In this document: positions 1 through 8,353 of the stretch, piece by piece
Position numbering within the stretch: the first letter of the stretch is position 1
Layout: the number at the start of each line of letters is the position of its first letter
From: Rhodobacteraceae bacterium M382
GTDB lineage: Bacteria; Pseudomonadota; Alphaproteobacteria; Rhodobacterales; Rhodobacteraceae
Assembly (NCBI GenBank): GCA_025141015.1
Contig: CP081098.1
Location: 3,044,501-3,108,500, forward strand
Reading direction: 5' to 3'
DNA length: 64,000 nucleotides
Program-made: the position numbers and the translations under genes
The notes under the pieces: model-generated
Seen by the model: only the letters and a program-made list of their open reading frames with translations
What the model was told of the DNA's origin: nothing
The model's database searches: none

Positions 1-1
1 C

Positions 2-790
2 ACCCATCTGAACCCTTTCGCGCTCTTGGCACGGCTGGGGCGCGCGGTTCTGTTGATGCTGGCCGCCATTGGCCGGGTGTCGCTGTTTGCGCTTGATGCC
101 ATCAGCCACATGCTGCGCCCCCCGTTTTATCCGCGTGAATTTGGCAACGCGCTGTTGCAGATCGGCTGGCTGTCGCTGCCGGTTGTCGGGCTCACCGCGA
201 TCTTTACCGGTGGCGCGCTGGCGCTCCAGATCTATGCCGGCGGCGCCCGCTTCAATGCCGAAGCCGTGGTGCCCCAGATCGTCGCCATCGGCATGGTGCG
301 TGAATTGGGACCGGTTCTGGTCGGGTTGATGATCGCTGCGCGTGTCACCTCCTCCATCGCCGCCGAAATCGCCACGATGAAGGTCACCGAACAGATCGAC
401 GCGCTGGTCACCCTGTCCACGCACCCGATGAAATATCTGGTCGCACCCCGCGTGCTGGCGGCGCTGTTGACCGTGCCTATTCTGGTCGGGGTCGGTGATA
501 TCATCGGCATCATGGGCGGCTATACGGTCGCGGTGCAGAACCTCGGCTTCAACCCCGCTGCTTATCTTAAAAATACCGTTGATTTTCTAGAAGTTAGAGA
601 CGTTATCTCAAGCTTGGTCAAGGGCTGTGTTTTTGGCGGCATCGCCGCGATGATGGGCTGTTACTACGGCATGCAATCAGGCCGCGGTGCCCAGGGCGTG
701 GGCCGCGCCACCAAAGGTTCGGTCGAGGCCGCCGCCGTTTTGATCCTCGCCGCCAACTTTGTCCTCACAGGGGTGTTCTTCTCGATATGA
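2..790 (+). CDS. mlaE: MlaE-family ABC transporter permease (5' end outside window)
   Basis: Permease of an MCE/Mla-type ABC transporter that moves phospholipids or other hydrophobic molecules between the membranes. The frame is open to the left edge (the codons before the first TTG at 26 already read like the N-terminus of this family), so the true start probably lies at or before base 1. From the TTG, the protein shows several hydrophobic segments, the RELGPVL motif near residues 92-98 and the conserved cytoplasmic stretch EIATMKVTEQIDAL near 114-127, both typical of MlaE. Its stop overlaps the start of the ATPase gene by 4 bp (ATGA), which implies translational coupling. No MlaD/MCE substrate-binding gene is in the window, so the substrate is inferred from family only. 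Confidence 0.88.
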   Translation, partial: THLNPFALLARLGRAVLLMLAAIGRVSLFALDAISHMLRPPFYPREFGNALLQIGWLSLPVVGLTAIFTGGALALQIYAGGARFNAEAVVPQIVAIGMVRELGPVLVGLMIAARVTSSIAAEIATMKVTEQIDALVTLSTHPMKYLVAPRVLAALLTVPILVGVGDIIGIMGGYTVAVQNLGFNPAAYLKNTVDFLEVRDVISSLVKGCVFGGIAAMMGCYYGMQSGRGAQGVGRATKGSVEAAAVLILAANFVLTGVFFSI

Positions 791-1533
791 TCAACATGCA
801 GGGCGTCAAAAAATCGTTCGGAGACAACCACGTATTGCGAGGTGTTGATCTGAATATCCCCAAAGGCACATCGTTGGTGATCATCGGCGGCTCCGGGACC
901 GGCAAATCCGTGGCGCTGAAATGTGTTTTGGGGCTGATCAAACCCGACAGCGGCACCATTCTGGTCGATGGCAAACCGGCCGACCGCGGGGACCGGGATA
1001 AATTTCTCGCCAAATTCGGCATGTTGTTTCAGGGCGGCGCGCTGTTTGACAGCCTCACCGTCTGGCAGAATGTCGCCTTTCGCCTGCTGCGCGGATCGCT
1101 GAAACGCCCGGTGGACGAGGCCCGCGAGATCGCCATCGAGAAACTGCGCCGTGTGGGCCTCAAATCCGATGTCGCCGACCGCCTGCCCGCCGAACTCTCG
1201 GGCGGCATGCAAAAACGTGTCGGCCTGGCCCGCGCCATCGCCGCCGAGCCCGAGATCATCTTTTTTGATGAACCCACCACTGGGCTCGACCCGATCATGT
1301 CCGGCGTCATCAACGACCTGATCCGCGAGATCGTGGTGGAAATGGGCGCCACCGCCATGACCATCACCCACGACATGTCCTCCGTGCGCGCCATCGCCGA
1401 CAACGTCGCCATGCTGCACGACGGCGTCATCCAATGGACCGGCCCCGTCGCCGATATGGACGCATCAGGCGATCCCTATCTGGAACAGTTCATTCATGGC
1501 CGCGCCGAGGGGCCGATCGAGGCGGTGCGGTAA
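787..1533 (+). CDS. mlaF: MlaF-type ABC transporter ATP-binding protein
   Basis: ATPase partner of the upstream MlaE-type permease; hydrolyses ATP on the cytoplasmic face to drive lipid transport. Of 248 residues, Walker A is GGSGTGKS at about 34-41, the ABC signature LSGGMQKR at 137-144, and Walker B with catalytic Glu is FFDEPT at 159-164 followed by the D-loop TGLDP. The LSGGMQKR form of the signature is characteristic of the MlaF/Ttg2A branch. The ATG overlaps the permease stop by 4 bp. Nothing in the sequence looks degenerate. Confidence 0.9.
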   Translation: MINMQGVKKSFGDNHVLRGVDLNIPKGTSLVIIGGSGTGKSVALKCVLGLIKPDSGTILVDGKPADRGDRDKFLAKFGMLFQGGALFDSLTVWQNVAFRLLRGSLKRPVDEAREIAIEKLRRVGLKSDVADRLPAELSGGMQKRVGLARAIAAEPEIIFFDEPTTGLDPIMSGVINDLIREIVVEMGATAMTITHDMSSVRAIADNVAMLHDGVIQWTGPVADMDASGDPYLEQFIHGRAEGPIEAVR

Positions 1534-1837
1534 ACTTTGGTGATGTAAACACCTCAAAACGCAGCACTTATTCAGCATTTGCAGGGCCTTTTACGTTCAG
1601 AGGCACCTGATGTACCGCTCGGCGTTCCCATTCGGATGACCACGCGCAATTCCCCGCACCCAAAACCATCAGGCCAGCGCCCGTTCGCGGGCGGAAGCAA
1701 AGCGCCCGCCCATGGGGGCGGACGGGCGCTGGCCGGGCCGCACGCGACCCGGCAGGGCGAACCCCACGCTCTATTCCCCCTTTTAATTCCGCCGCCAAAG
1801 GCACAAGTCTAGCGAAGCAACCAAAATCTGAGCCGCC
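1534..1837. other. Intergenic gap with nested inverted repeat
   Basis: About 304 bp between mlaF and the PqiA-like gene. I see no credible gene here; short open frames in it lack a ribosome binding site or overlap the next gene. Its one clear structure is the nested inverted repeat listed at 1672-1734. Confidence 0.6.
1672..1734. repeat. Nested inverted repeat (13-bp perfect outer arms)
   Basis: GGCCAGCGCCCGT at 1672-1684 is the exact reverse complement of 1722-1734. Inside it, GCGGGCG (1687-1693) pairs with CGCCCGC (1703-1709). The RNA could fold into one long branched hairpin. It has no T-run, so it is not a standard intrinsic terminator; it may slow or end transcription after mlaF or be a palindromic repeat element. 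Confidence 0.55.
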
Positions 1838-2284
1838 ATGACCCTCCGCCTCCTGACCCTCTCCCTGCTGATCCTCTACCCCATCGCCTGGTTCGCGCCC
1901 TTGATGCACGCCGGGCTGTTGCCGATCTTTGGCCTCAGCGAAATCAGCGTGGTGACCGGGTTGCAATCGCTCTGGGCCTCCGACATCGCGTTGGCGCTGC
2001 TGGTGACGGTGTTTGCGATCTTTGCGCCCTATCTGAAAACCATCGGACTGGTGCTGGTGCAATGGCATCTGCTGGATCGGCGCGCGCTGCCGGTGCTGCA
2101 TGTGCTGGGCAAACTGGCGATGGCCGACATCTTTCTGATCGCGCTCTACATCACCCTGGCCAAAGGCATTTCCTATGCCACCATCGAAACCGGCTGGGGG
2201 CTGTATTTGTTTTCCGGCTGTGTGCTGGCCGGGCTTGGTCTCGGGATTGTGACCGACCGGCAAAAGCCTGAATTCATGGAATAA
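1838..2284 (+). CDS. PqiA-like (paraquat-inducible protein A) membrane protein
   Basis: A 148-residue protein made almost wholly of about four transmembrane helices. Its pattern (ATG at 1838; an N-terminal helix ending in FAPLMHAGLLPIF; LWASDIALALLVTVFAIFAP; a short C-terminal tail) fits a single PqiA domain, half the length of the two-domain E. coli PqiA. PqiA proteins act with MCE-type proteins in envelope lipid homeostasis, and here it lies downstream of an MlaEF-like pair in the same direction, which supports that link. The zinc-ribbon cysteines found in longer PqiA proteins are absent. Function is inferred from family and context. Confidence 0.7.
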   Translation: MTLRLLTLSLLILYPIAWFAPLMHAGLLPIFGLSEISVVTGLQSLWASDIALALLVTVFAIFAPYLKTIGLVLVQWHLLDRRALPVLHVLGKLAMADIFLIALYITLAKGISYATIETGWGLYLFSGCVLAGLGLGIVTDRQKPEFME

Positions 2285-2428
2285 TTGCCTGGATCCCCTC
2301 GGATGTGTATCGTTGTTAACATTATCGGGCAGCGACATGCATTCATTCGGGTGGGACCGGGGTGACCTGCGGCACATAAACGACGCCGGTTTTTCCGTGT
2401 TTCCGCCATTTGGTCGGAAAGGAAAATC

Positions 2429-3202
2429 ATGTCCGTCATTCGTTCAATTATCAAGCTTTCTCAAGCACTTTTGTTACAACTCAGCCTGCTTCTCATTTGC
2501 CTGATGGCCTTGGGTTCTGTTGCCGTCACCCTGGCCTCTGCGGTCGGCTATCTGCCGTGGGTGCAGTTCGATCTGCGCTTTGGCGACACCATGGTCGAAA
2601 ACGCCGGGCTGTATGTGCAGATCGGCATAACCGCGCTCTCGGTGATGCTGTTGTTCTACCTGCCGGCCCACTCCCGCATGTTGGCGCTCGAAAGCGCGCA
2701 CCGCAAATTCGGCATGCAGATGGAGGACGTGGTGCGCGCCTATCAGACCGCCCATGCAGCGGATCGGGCCGGTCAATTCACCATGGCCTCGGAATTTGAC
2801 GCCATCAAGGACCGGATGGAATTTCTGCGCGACCATCCCGACTTGCGAGACCTGGAACCCGAGGTTCTGGAGGTCGCGGCCCAGATGAGCCAGGTGTCGC
2901 ATGAGCTGGCCGAAACCTACTCTGATGCCAAGGTCGAACGTGCCCGCACCTTTCTGACACAACGGCAACAGGAGGTCGAAACCTTCAAGTCCCGCCTCGA
3001 AGACGCCAAGATCGTCCTGCACGAACTGCGCCAGTGGACGCGGGATGTCGACATCGAAGAATCCATGGCCCGCTCTCAGGTCCAACGCCTGCGGGCGGAA
3101 TTCTTTGACCTGCTCCCCGAACTCTCTGCCCAACAACCCGGCGACGACGGCGGCGACAGCGTGGTGCCGATCTCCAAACCCAAACCGCGTGGCACCGAAT
3201 AA
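2429..3202 (+). CDS. Membrane-anchored coiled-coil protein of unknown function
   Basis: Not assigned to a known function. The 257-residue product has two N-terminal transmembrane helices (about residues 10-38 and 62-80) separated by a short loop. A long charged, helix-rich region follows (about 85-230: many Glu, Arg, Gln and Leu, few Gly or Pro) that is very likely a coiled coil, and the tail is disordered and Asp/Gly/Pro-rich. It lies just upstream of radA in the same direction but 128 bp apart, with a repeat element between. The ATG at 2429 follows GGAAAGGAAAATC, a good ribosome binding site. A scaffold or envelope-associated role is only a guess. Confidence 0.75.
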   Translation: MSVIRSIIKLSQALLLQLSLLLICLMALGSVAVTLASAVGYLPWVQFDLRFGDTMVENAGLYVQIGITALSVMLLFYLPAHSRMLALESAHRKFGMQMEDVVRAYQTAHAADRAGQFTMASEFDAIKDRMEFLRDHPDLRDLEPEVLEVAAQMSQVSHELAETYSDAKVERARTFLTQRQQEVETFKSRLEDAKIVLHELRQWTRDVDIEESMARSQVQRLRAEFFDLLPELSAQQPGDDGGDSVVPISKPKPRGTE

Positions 3203-3224
3203 AGGACCCTGGCGAACCGCGCCC

Positions 3225-3269
3225 CTTCATCTCGCCAAAAAAACTCCGGAGCGCGAGGCCGAGCCTCGC
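3225..3269 (-). repeat. Hairpin plus T-run repeat element, copy A
   Basis: Read on the minus strand: a 7-bp hairpin (GCGAGGC/GCCTCGC at 3253-3259 and 3263-3269, loop CGA), then CTCCGGAG, seven T residues and GGCGAGATGAAGG. This is the hairpin-T-run-(A)AGATGAAG layout also seen at 57727-57774, with related forms at 13062-13095 and 55709-55732. Both flanking genes (2429-3202 and radA) run on the plus strand, so this copy is not the terminator of either. Confidence 0.55.
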
Positions 3270-3330
3270 TCCCTCACGCGCCGCACGCGCCCCTCTTGAA
3301 CAAACCGGAAACATCTGCCACTGAACACGC

Positions 3331-4692
3331 ATGGCAAAGAAAACCTTCTCCTGCTCCGCCTGCGGAGCCAGTTTCTCAAAATGGTCCGGCCGCTGCGAAG
3401 GTTGCGGCGAATGGAACACCATCGCCCAGGACGCGGGGCTGTCCGCGGGTCCGGCCAGCAAATCGCTGGGCCAGAAACGCGGCACGCCGATCCAGCTGTC
3501 GGATCTGTCGACCGAAGAAACACCCCCTCCCCGCACCTGTTGCGGCATGGGTGAACTCGACCGGGTGCTGGGCGGCGGGCTGGTGCCTGCTTCGGCCATT
3601 CTGGTTGGCGGTGACCCCGGCATCGGCAAATCCACCCTGTTGCTTCAGGCGGCCGCGCGGTTTGCCCTGTCCGGGCTCAAAACCATCTACGTCAGCGGCG
3701 AAGAGGCCCCGGCCCAGGTGCGGATGCGGGCGCAACGGCTGGGGCTGTCGGACGCGCCGGTGAAACTGGCTGCGGAAACCAATCTGCGCGATATCCTGAC
3801 CACGCTCGAATCGGAAAAGCCGCAACTGGCGATCATCGATTCGATTCAGACCATGTGGGCGGACAATGTGGACAGCGCGCCGGGATCTGTGTCCCAGGTG
3901 CGCGCCGCCGCGCACGAGCTGACCAATTTCGCCAAACGCAAGGGCATCTCGGTGATCATGGTTGGTCACGTGACCAAGGACGGTCAGATCGCCGGCCCCC
4001 GTGTGGTCGAACATATGGTCGACACGGTGCTCTATTTCGAAGGCGAACGCGGTCACCAGTTCCGCATTCTGCGCGCGGTGAAAAACCGCTTTGGCGCGGC
4101 GGATGAAATTGGTGTCTTTGAAATGACCGGCGGTGGATTGGCCGAAGTCACCAACCCATCGGCGCTGTTTCTGTCCGAACGCGGCGAACCCAGCGCCGGA
4201 TCGGTGGTTTTTGCAGGCATCGAAGGCACCCGGCCCGTGCTGGTCGAACTCCAGGCGCTGGTGGCCCCCTCGCCGCACAGCCAACCTCGGCGCACGGTTG
4301 TGGGCTGGGACGGTGGGCGGCTGGCGATGATTCTCGCCGTGCTCGAGGCCCGCTGCGGCATCCCCTTTACGGGGCTCGATGTGTATCTGAACGTGGCCGG
4401 CGGCATGAAGATTTCCGAACCGGCCGCCGATCTGGCCGTGGCCGCCGCCCTGCTCAGCGCGCGCGAAGACGTGGCATTGCCTGCGGATACGGTCGTCTTT
4501 GGTGAAATTTCGCTCTCCGGGGCCCTCAGACCGGCACCTCAGACAGAAAACCGGTTGAAAGAGGCGCAAAAACTTGGTTTCACCAGCGCCATAGCTCCAT
4601 CGGGCGGCAAATCCATTTCGGTCTCGGGCCTTTCCTTGCGCAAGGCCCCCGATCTCACAGGATTTGTTGGCGAATTCTTTGGGGCGGGTTAA
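3331..4692 (+). CDS. radA: DNA repair protein RadA (Sms)
   Basis: RecA-family ATPase that processes recombination intermediates by promoting branch migration and D-loop extension. The 453 residues carry the usual order: a four-Cys zinc finger at about 6-26 (CSACGASFSKWSGRCEGC), a RecA-like core with Walker A GGDPGIGKST near 91-100, the RadA-specific KNRFG motif near 252-256, and a C-terminal Lon-protease-like domain that lacks protease function in this family. The ATG at 3331 places the zinc finger right at the N-terminus, as expected. cvpA follows 36 bp downstream on the same strand. Confidence 0.96.
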   Translation: MAKKTFSCSACGASFSKWSGRCEGCGEWNTIAQDAGLSAGPASKSLGQKRGTPIQLSDLSTEETPPPRTCCGMGELDRVLGGGLVPASAILVGGDPGIGKSTLLLQAAARFALSGLKTIYVSGEEAPAQVRMRAQRLGLSDAPVKLAAETNLRDILTTLESEKPQLAIIDSIQTMWADNVDSAPGSVSQVRAAAHELTNFAKRKGISVIMVGHVTKDGQIAGPRVVEHMVDTVLYFEGERGHQFRILRAVKNRFGAADEIGVFEMTGGGLAEVTNPSALFLSERGEPSAGSVVFAGIEGTRPVLVELQALVAPSPHSQPRRTVVGWDGGRLAMILAVLEARCGIPFTGLDVYLNVAGGMKISEPAADLAVAAALLSAREDVALPADTVVFGEISLSGALRPAPQTENRLKEAQKLGFTSAIAPSGGKSISVSGLSLRKAPDLTGFVGEFFGAG

Positions 4693-4728
4693 GGTCGCGA
4701 CAAAACAACAGGCGGACAGGCGAGGAAC

Positions 4729-5283
4729 ATGGAAGGTTTCACCATCATCGACGGGGCAGTTGCCCTGATCATCGTAGTGTCGGCCCTGCTGGCCTATGCA
4801 CGCGGCTTTGTTCGCGAAGCCATGGCCATCGCAGGCTGGATCGCCGCGGCGATTCTGGCGTTTCTGTTTGCACCCAAGGTCGAACCGCTGATGACCGAGA
4901 TCCCGGTTGTGGGCGAATTCCTGGCCGACAGCTGTGAATTGTCGATCATTGCCGCCTTTGCTGCGGTGTTTGCGCTGGCGCTCATTCTCGTCAGCTTTTT
5001 TACCCCGCTGTTTTCCTCGCTGGTGCAGCGCTCTGCCTTGGGGGGGGTCGATCAGGGGATCGGTTTCTTCTTTGGGGTGGCGCGCGGCGTTCTGCTCGTG
5101 GCAATCGCGTTTTTCCTCTATGACGTGGTGATGACCGGACAAAGCTTTACCATGGTCGACGAAAGCCGCTCGGCCGAAGTCTTCCAACGCTTCATCGGCA
5201 AGATCGAAGATCGCGATCCGCAACAGGCCATGGGCTGGATCACCGTTCAGTATGAAAACCTGGTGGGTCACTGCGCCAAATAA
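4729..5283 (+). CDS. cvpA: CvpA family membrane protein
   Basis: A 184-residue inner-membrane protein with about four transmembrane helices and the CvpA pattern near the N-terminus (IDGAVALIIVVSALLAYARGFVREAMAIAGW, quoted here only as residues 7-38: Asp8, then ARGFVRE). CvpA is needed for colicin V export in E. coli and is linked to envelope integrity; its biochemical role is not settled. In many genomes cvpA lies next to purF; here the FNT gene and about 1.4 kb separate them. It follows radA closely, AGGCGAGGAAC precedes the ATG, and a strong terminator ends the unit at 5308-5331. Confidence 0.88.
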   Translation: MEGFTIIDGAVALIIVVSALLAYARGFVREAMAIAGWIAAAILAFLFAPKVEPLMTEIPVVGEFLADSCELSIIAAFAAVFALALILVSFFTPLFSSLVQRSALGGVDQGIGFFFGVARGVLLVAIAFFLYDVVMTGQSFTMVDESRSAEVFQRFIGKIEDRDPQQAMGWITVQYENLVGHCAK

Positions 5284-5307
5284 TCTTCGGATAATCCAAA
5301 CGACCCT

Positions 5308-5331
5308 AGGGTGCCAGCCGGCACCCTTTTT
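5308..5331 (+). terminator. Rho-independent terminator after cvpA
   Basis: AGGGTGCC (5308-5315), 4-nt loop AGCC, GGCACCCT (5320-5327), then a run of five T. It is a compact perfect 8-bp stem 24 bp after the cvpA stop codon. Confidence 0.88.
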
Positions 5332-5465
5332 CATGTCCGGCACAGGTTTCCGATCAACAGCCCCCCGCCTTTCACGGCTCTCCCCGCTCACCACCGGCCA
5401 ACACATCCCAGCTGTGCGCCCTATTCAGACTTTCGTTCTCGTGCCGATAGTTTATCGTTGGCGGC

Positions 5466-6251
5466 ATGAATGATGATGACATCTTTAGTGCTTACAAACC
5501 CCAAAAGATCGCCATTCTGGTGGAAAGCGCCGGTGTAAGTAAGGCAAAGCTGCCGCTGTTTCAGATGTTTGTGCTCGCCGTCCTTGCAGGGGCCTTCATT
5601 GGGTTCGGCGGTGTGGCTTACACAGCCGTCATGACCGGAGTAGACCCATCCTTTGGTCCGGCAAGACTGCTTGGGGGTTTGGTGTTCTCGCTCGGTCTCA
5701 TTCTGGTCATTGTCGGGGGCGCAGAATTGTTTACCGGCAATGCTTTGATGGTCATGGCGGCTGTCGACCGAAAAATTTCTGCGCGCCAATTGCTGCGAAG
5801 CTGGGCGGTTGTGTATCTTGGGAATCTTGCAGGCGCATCGGGACTTGCGTTGGCCTTTGGGTTTTCCGGCATTTTGCAGGGTCCATTGGACGTTACTGCA
5901 GCATCGATCGTGCAGGGCAAAGCCGCGCTGGCCCCATTGGACGCCTTCGTTCGCGGCGCATTGTGCAACGCGCTTGTGTGTCTCGCAATTTGGCTCAGCT
6001 TTGCGGCCCGAACCGTTTCGGGAAAAGTGCTGGCAATTCTCTGGCCAATTAGCGCGTTTGTTCTGCTTGGCCTCGAGCATTCTGTTGCGAATATGTACTT
6101 CTTTCCTCAGGGGTGGCTGGCTGGGTCCGACGTGACCGCCAAAGAGGCTTTGACCAATTTGGTCTGGGTCACCTTGGGAAACATTGTGGGCGGAGCCGGC
6201 GGTGTCGCATTGGCATACCGATATGCCTACCTTGGGGGCACCACGCGCTGA
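5466..6251 (+). CDS. Formate/nitrite transporter (FNT) family channel
   Basis: Pentameric inner-membrane channel family moving small monovalent anions such as formate, nitrite or hydrosulfide. The 261 residues give about six transmembrane helices. Two family signatures are visible: GALCNALVCLAIWLS near residues 160-174 and EHSVANMYFFP near 204-214. Subfamily (FocA, NirC or HSC type) cannot be fixed by eye, and no formate or nitrite enzyme is adjacent, so the substrate stays open. The gene stands alone between the cvpA terminator and a long gap before purF. Its third-codon positions look less GC-biased than those of its neighbours, a mild hint of separate ancestry. Confidence 0.88.
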   Translation: MNDDDIFSAYKPQKIAILVESAGVSKAKLPLFQMFVLAVLAGAFIGFGGVAYTAVMTGVDPSFGPARLLGGLVFSLGLILVIVGGAELFTGNALMVMAAVDRKISARQLLRSWAVVYLGNLAGASGLALAFGFSGILQGPLDVTAASIVQGKAALAPLDAFVRGALCNALVCLAIWLSFAARTVSGKVLAILWPISAFVLLGLEHSVANMYFFPQGWLAGSDVTAKEALTNLVWVTLGNIVGGAGGVALAYRYAYLGGTTR

Positions 6252-6699
6252 CATCACGATGACCGCCCAGCCCCGCACTCTGCAATCCGACTCCTGCCCC
6301 CCACCCCTTGCGGCTGGTTTCCCCCTCCCCGAATGTGATCCTTTCGTGACATGTGGCCTGCAACCCTCTATGTGAGGGCATAAGATCTGCCACGGATTCG
6401 GAATCGCCCTTTGCCGACGCTGCCCAAGCCTTGTTCCGCCCAGCCCGCGCCGCATTTGCTGCGCCTGCTCGGACAACGCGAATCGTGACCGGTTCTTTCC
6501 GCAAAACGGCCCTGACGCCTCTTTGGACGCCGCACGCAGCCCCCGATTTGGCCGCGTCCTGTTCAGCGCAAAAAAGACGCATCACAAAGTCGCTTTTTCA
6601 TCTGTCTTCCTTCCCTCGGACACGTTACATGACGCCCGCTGGAACCCCGGTGCCACACCCGTCGGCATCGGCTGAACACTCACGAATTGGAGCCCTTAC
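6252..6699. other. Long intergenic gap upstream of purF
   Basis: About 448 bp with no convincing gene. A short hairpin CCCTC/GAGGG occurs at 6364-6378 without a T-run. The region presumably holds the purF promoter and leader, but I see no clear -35/-10 pair or purine riboswitch. Open frames crossing it run into purF in another frame and lack family resemblance. Confidence 0.55.
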
Positions 6700-8232
6700 A
6701 TGTGTGGGATTTTGGGGATCGCAAGCCGCAATCAGGACGTCTTTGCGGAAATCTATGACGGTCTGCTGATGCTCCAGCACCGGGGCCAGGATGCCTCGGG
6801 GATCGTCACCTATACCGGCGAGGTCTTTCGCGAACGCAAGGCCAACGGCCTGGTCAAGGACGTGTTCAGCGCCAGCGACAGCGAAACCCTGACCGGCAAG
6901 GTCGGCATGGGCCATGTGCGCTATCCCACCGCCGGATCGCTGTCCGCGTCCGAGGCGCAGCCGTTTTTCGTCAATGCGCCCTATGGCATCTATCTGGTGC
7001 ACAACGGCAATATCACCAACACCGAACAACAGCGCGAAAAGGTCACCGCCAAATACAGCCGCCACCTGCGCACCACCTCGGATTCCGAAATCCTGCTCAA
7101 TGTGCTGGCCGACAAGGTCGCTGACGCCATCAAGGTCAACGGCAACGCCGACCCGATCCGCAACCTGTTTGCCGGGGTCAAGATGACCATGGAACGCATC
7201 CAAGGGGCGTATTCGGTGATCTGCCTGATCGCCGGCGTTGGCATGTTGGCCTTTCGTGACCCCCACGGCATCCGCCCCCTGTCGGTCGCCAAACGCGACG
7301 CCGACGGCGATAGCGATGGCACTGGCACTGGCGATGATTTCGCCTTTGCGTCCGAAGACGTGGCCTTTGGCATCAACGGCTTTAAGAAGCTGCGCGATGT
7401 GAAACCGGGTGAAGCGATCCTGATCGACCTGGACGGCAACATGCATGAATTCCAGGCGGTCGAAGGCAACCTGACCCCCTGTATCTTTGAATATGTCTAT
7501 CTGGCGCGCCCCGATTCCATGCTGGACGGGATTTCGGTCTACAAGACCCAGATGCGCATGGGCCAGACGCTGGCCAAACAGATCGAAGCCGCAGGGCTCG
7601 ACATCGACCGCATCATCCCGGTCCCCGACAGCGCCCGCCCCGTGGCGCTCGAAGTGGCCAAGGCCACCGGCATTCCCTACCGCGAAGGATTGGTGAAAAA
7701 CCGCTATGTGGGCCGGACCTTCATCATGCCCGGTCAGGCCGAACGGCAGAAATCCGTACGTCGCAAGCTGAACGCCATCCCGCTGGAATTCGACGGCCAC
7801 AATGTCCTGCTGATCGACGATTCCATCGTGCGCGGCAACACCATCAAAAAGATCGTGCAGATGTGCCGCGAAGCCGGTGCCAAAAAGGTCTATATCGCCT
7901 CTGCATCGCCGCCGGTGAAATTTCCCAATGTTTACGGCATCGACATGCCGACCAAACATGAACTGATCGCCAGCGAACAAAGCATCGAGGAAATCCGCGA
8001 CGAATTGGGTGCGGATGCGTTGTTCTATCAGGACCTCGACGATCTGATCTGGGCCGCCAAGGAAGGCAACCCCGACATCGACCAGTTCGACTGTTCCTGC
8101 TTTGACGGCAATTATGTCACCGGGCTGAGCGACGGGTATCTGCAAAGCCTGGAAAGCAGCAGCCGGGTCAGCCAGAAGATCAAGGACATGCCGGTTCCCG
8201 GCACCTCCTGGAACGCCGCCAAACTGGCCTGA
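6700..8232 (+). CDS. purF: Amidophosphoribosyltransferase (PurF)
   Basis: First committed step of purine synthesis: PRPP + glutamine to 5-phosphoribosylamine. The 510-residue protein begins MCGILGIA, so after Met removal Cys is the N-terminal nucleophile of the class II glutaminase domain and there is no propeptide. The PRPP-binding motif VLLIDDSIVRGNT lies near residues 368-380. The region around FPNVYGIDMP and the absence of the four Cys ligands place it with the E. coli type that has no iron-sulfur cluster. An acidic Asp/Gly/Thr stretch near residue 205 (DADGDSDGTGTGDD) looks like a lineage-specific loop insertion. Confidence 0.97.
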   Translation: MCGILGIASRNQDVFAEIYDGLLMLQHRGQDASGIVTYTGEVFRERKANGLVKDVFSASDSETLTGKVGMGHVRYPTAGSLSASEAQPFFVNAPYGIYLVHNGNITNTEQQREKVTAKYSRHLRTTSDSEILLNVLADKVADAIKVNGNADPIRNLFAGVKMTMERIQGAYSVICLIAGVGMLAFRDPHGIRPLSVAKRDADGDSDGTGTGDDFAFASEDVAFGINGFKKLRDVKPGEAILIDLDGNMHEFQAVEGNLTPCIFEYVYLARPDSMLDGISVYKTQMRMGQTLAKQIEAAGLDIDRIIPVPDSARPVALEVAKATGIPYREGLVKNRYVGRTFIMPGQAERQKSVRRKLNAIPLEFDGHNVLLIDDSIVRGNTIKKIVQMCREAGAKKVYIASASPPVKFPNVYGIDMPTKHELIASEQSIEEIRDELGADALFYQDLDDLIWAAKEGNPDIDQFDCSCFDGNYVTGLSDGYLQSLESSSRVSQKIKDMPVPGTSWNAAKLA

Positions 8233-8299
8233 GTTCGAGACGCGACCGGATTGCACTCGCGGTCGCTGCCGGATAAGTAAGCCGCTCATTTACACGCAC

Positions 8300-8335
8300 G
8301 CGCTGGTCATTTTCTTGGCCAGCGCTGTTTCTTTG
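8300..8335 (+). terminator. Probable terminator after purF
   Basis: GCGCTGG (8300-8306) pairs with CCAGCGC (8319-8325), followed by TGTTTCTTT. It is 67 bp after the purF stop. A smaller inverted repeat GCGACCG/CGGTCGC lies just before it (8242-8266). Confidence 0.6.
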
Positions 8336-8353
8336 CAAAGGACTTCTGCTGGC

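Noticed and set aside
1579-1812. A 77-codon plus-strand frame in the gap after mlaF
   Set aside because: It runs across the nested inverted repeat, lacks a ribosome binding site and looks like no protein family.
3376-5406. A 676-codon open frame on the minus strand opposite radA and cvpA
   Set aside because: It is antisense to two clear genes, has no family motif, and its composition (His/Gln/Arg/Gly-rich) is what GC-rich coding DNA gives on the opposite strand.
6353-6769. A 138-codon plus-strand frame upstream of purF
   Set aside because: It overlaps the purF start in another frame, and its sequence is low-complexity Ala/Arg/Ser/Pro without conserved motifs.
6625-8289. A 554-codon minus-strand frame opposite purF
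   Set aside because: It is the mirror of purF codon bias; no domain or ribosome binding site.
8315-8353. Upstream TTG start for the DUF2199 protein
   Set aside because: The extra codons lie inside the purF terminator hairpin; the ATG at 8354 fits the domain better.
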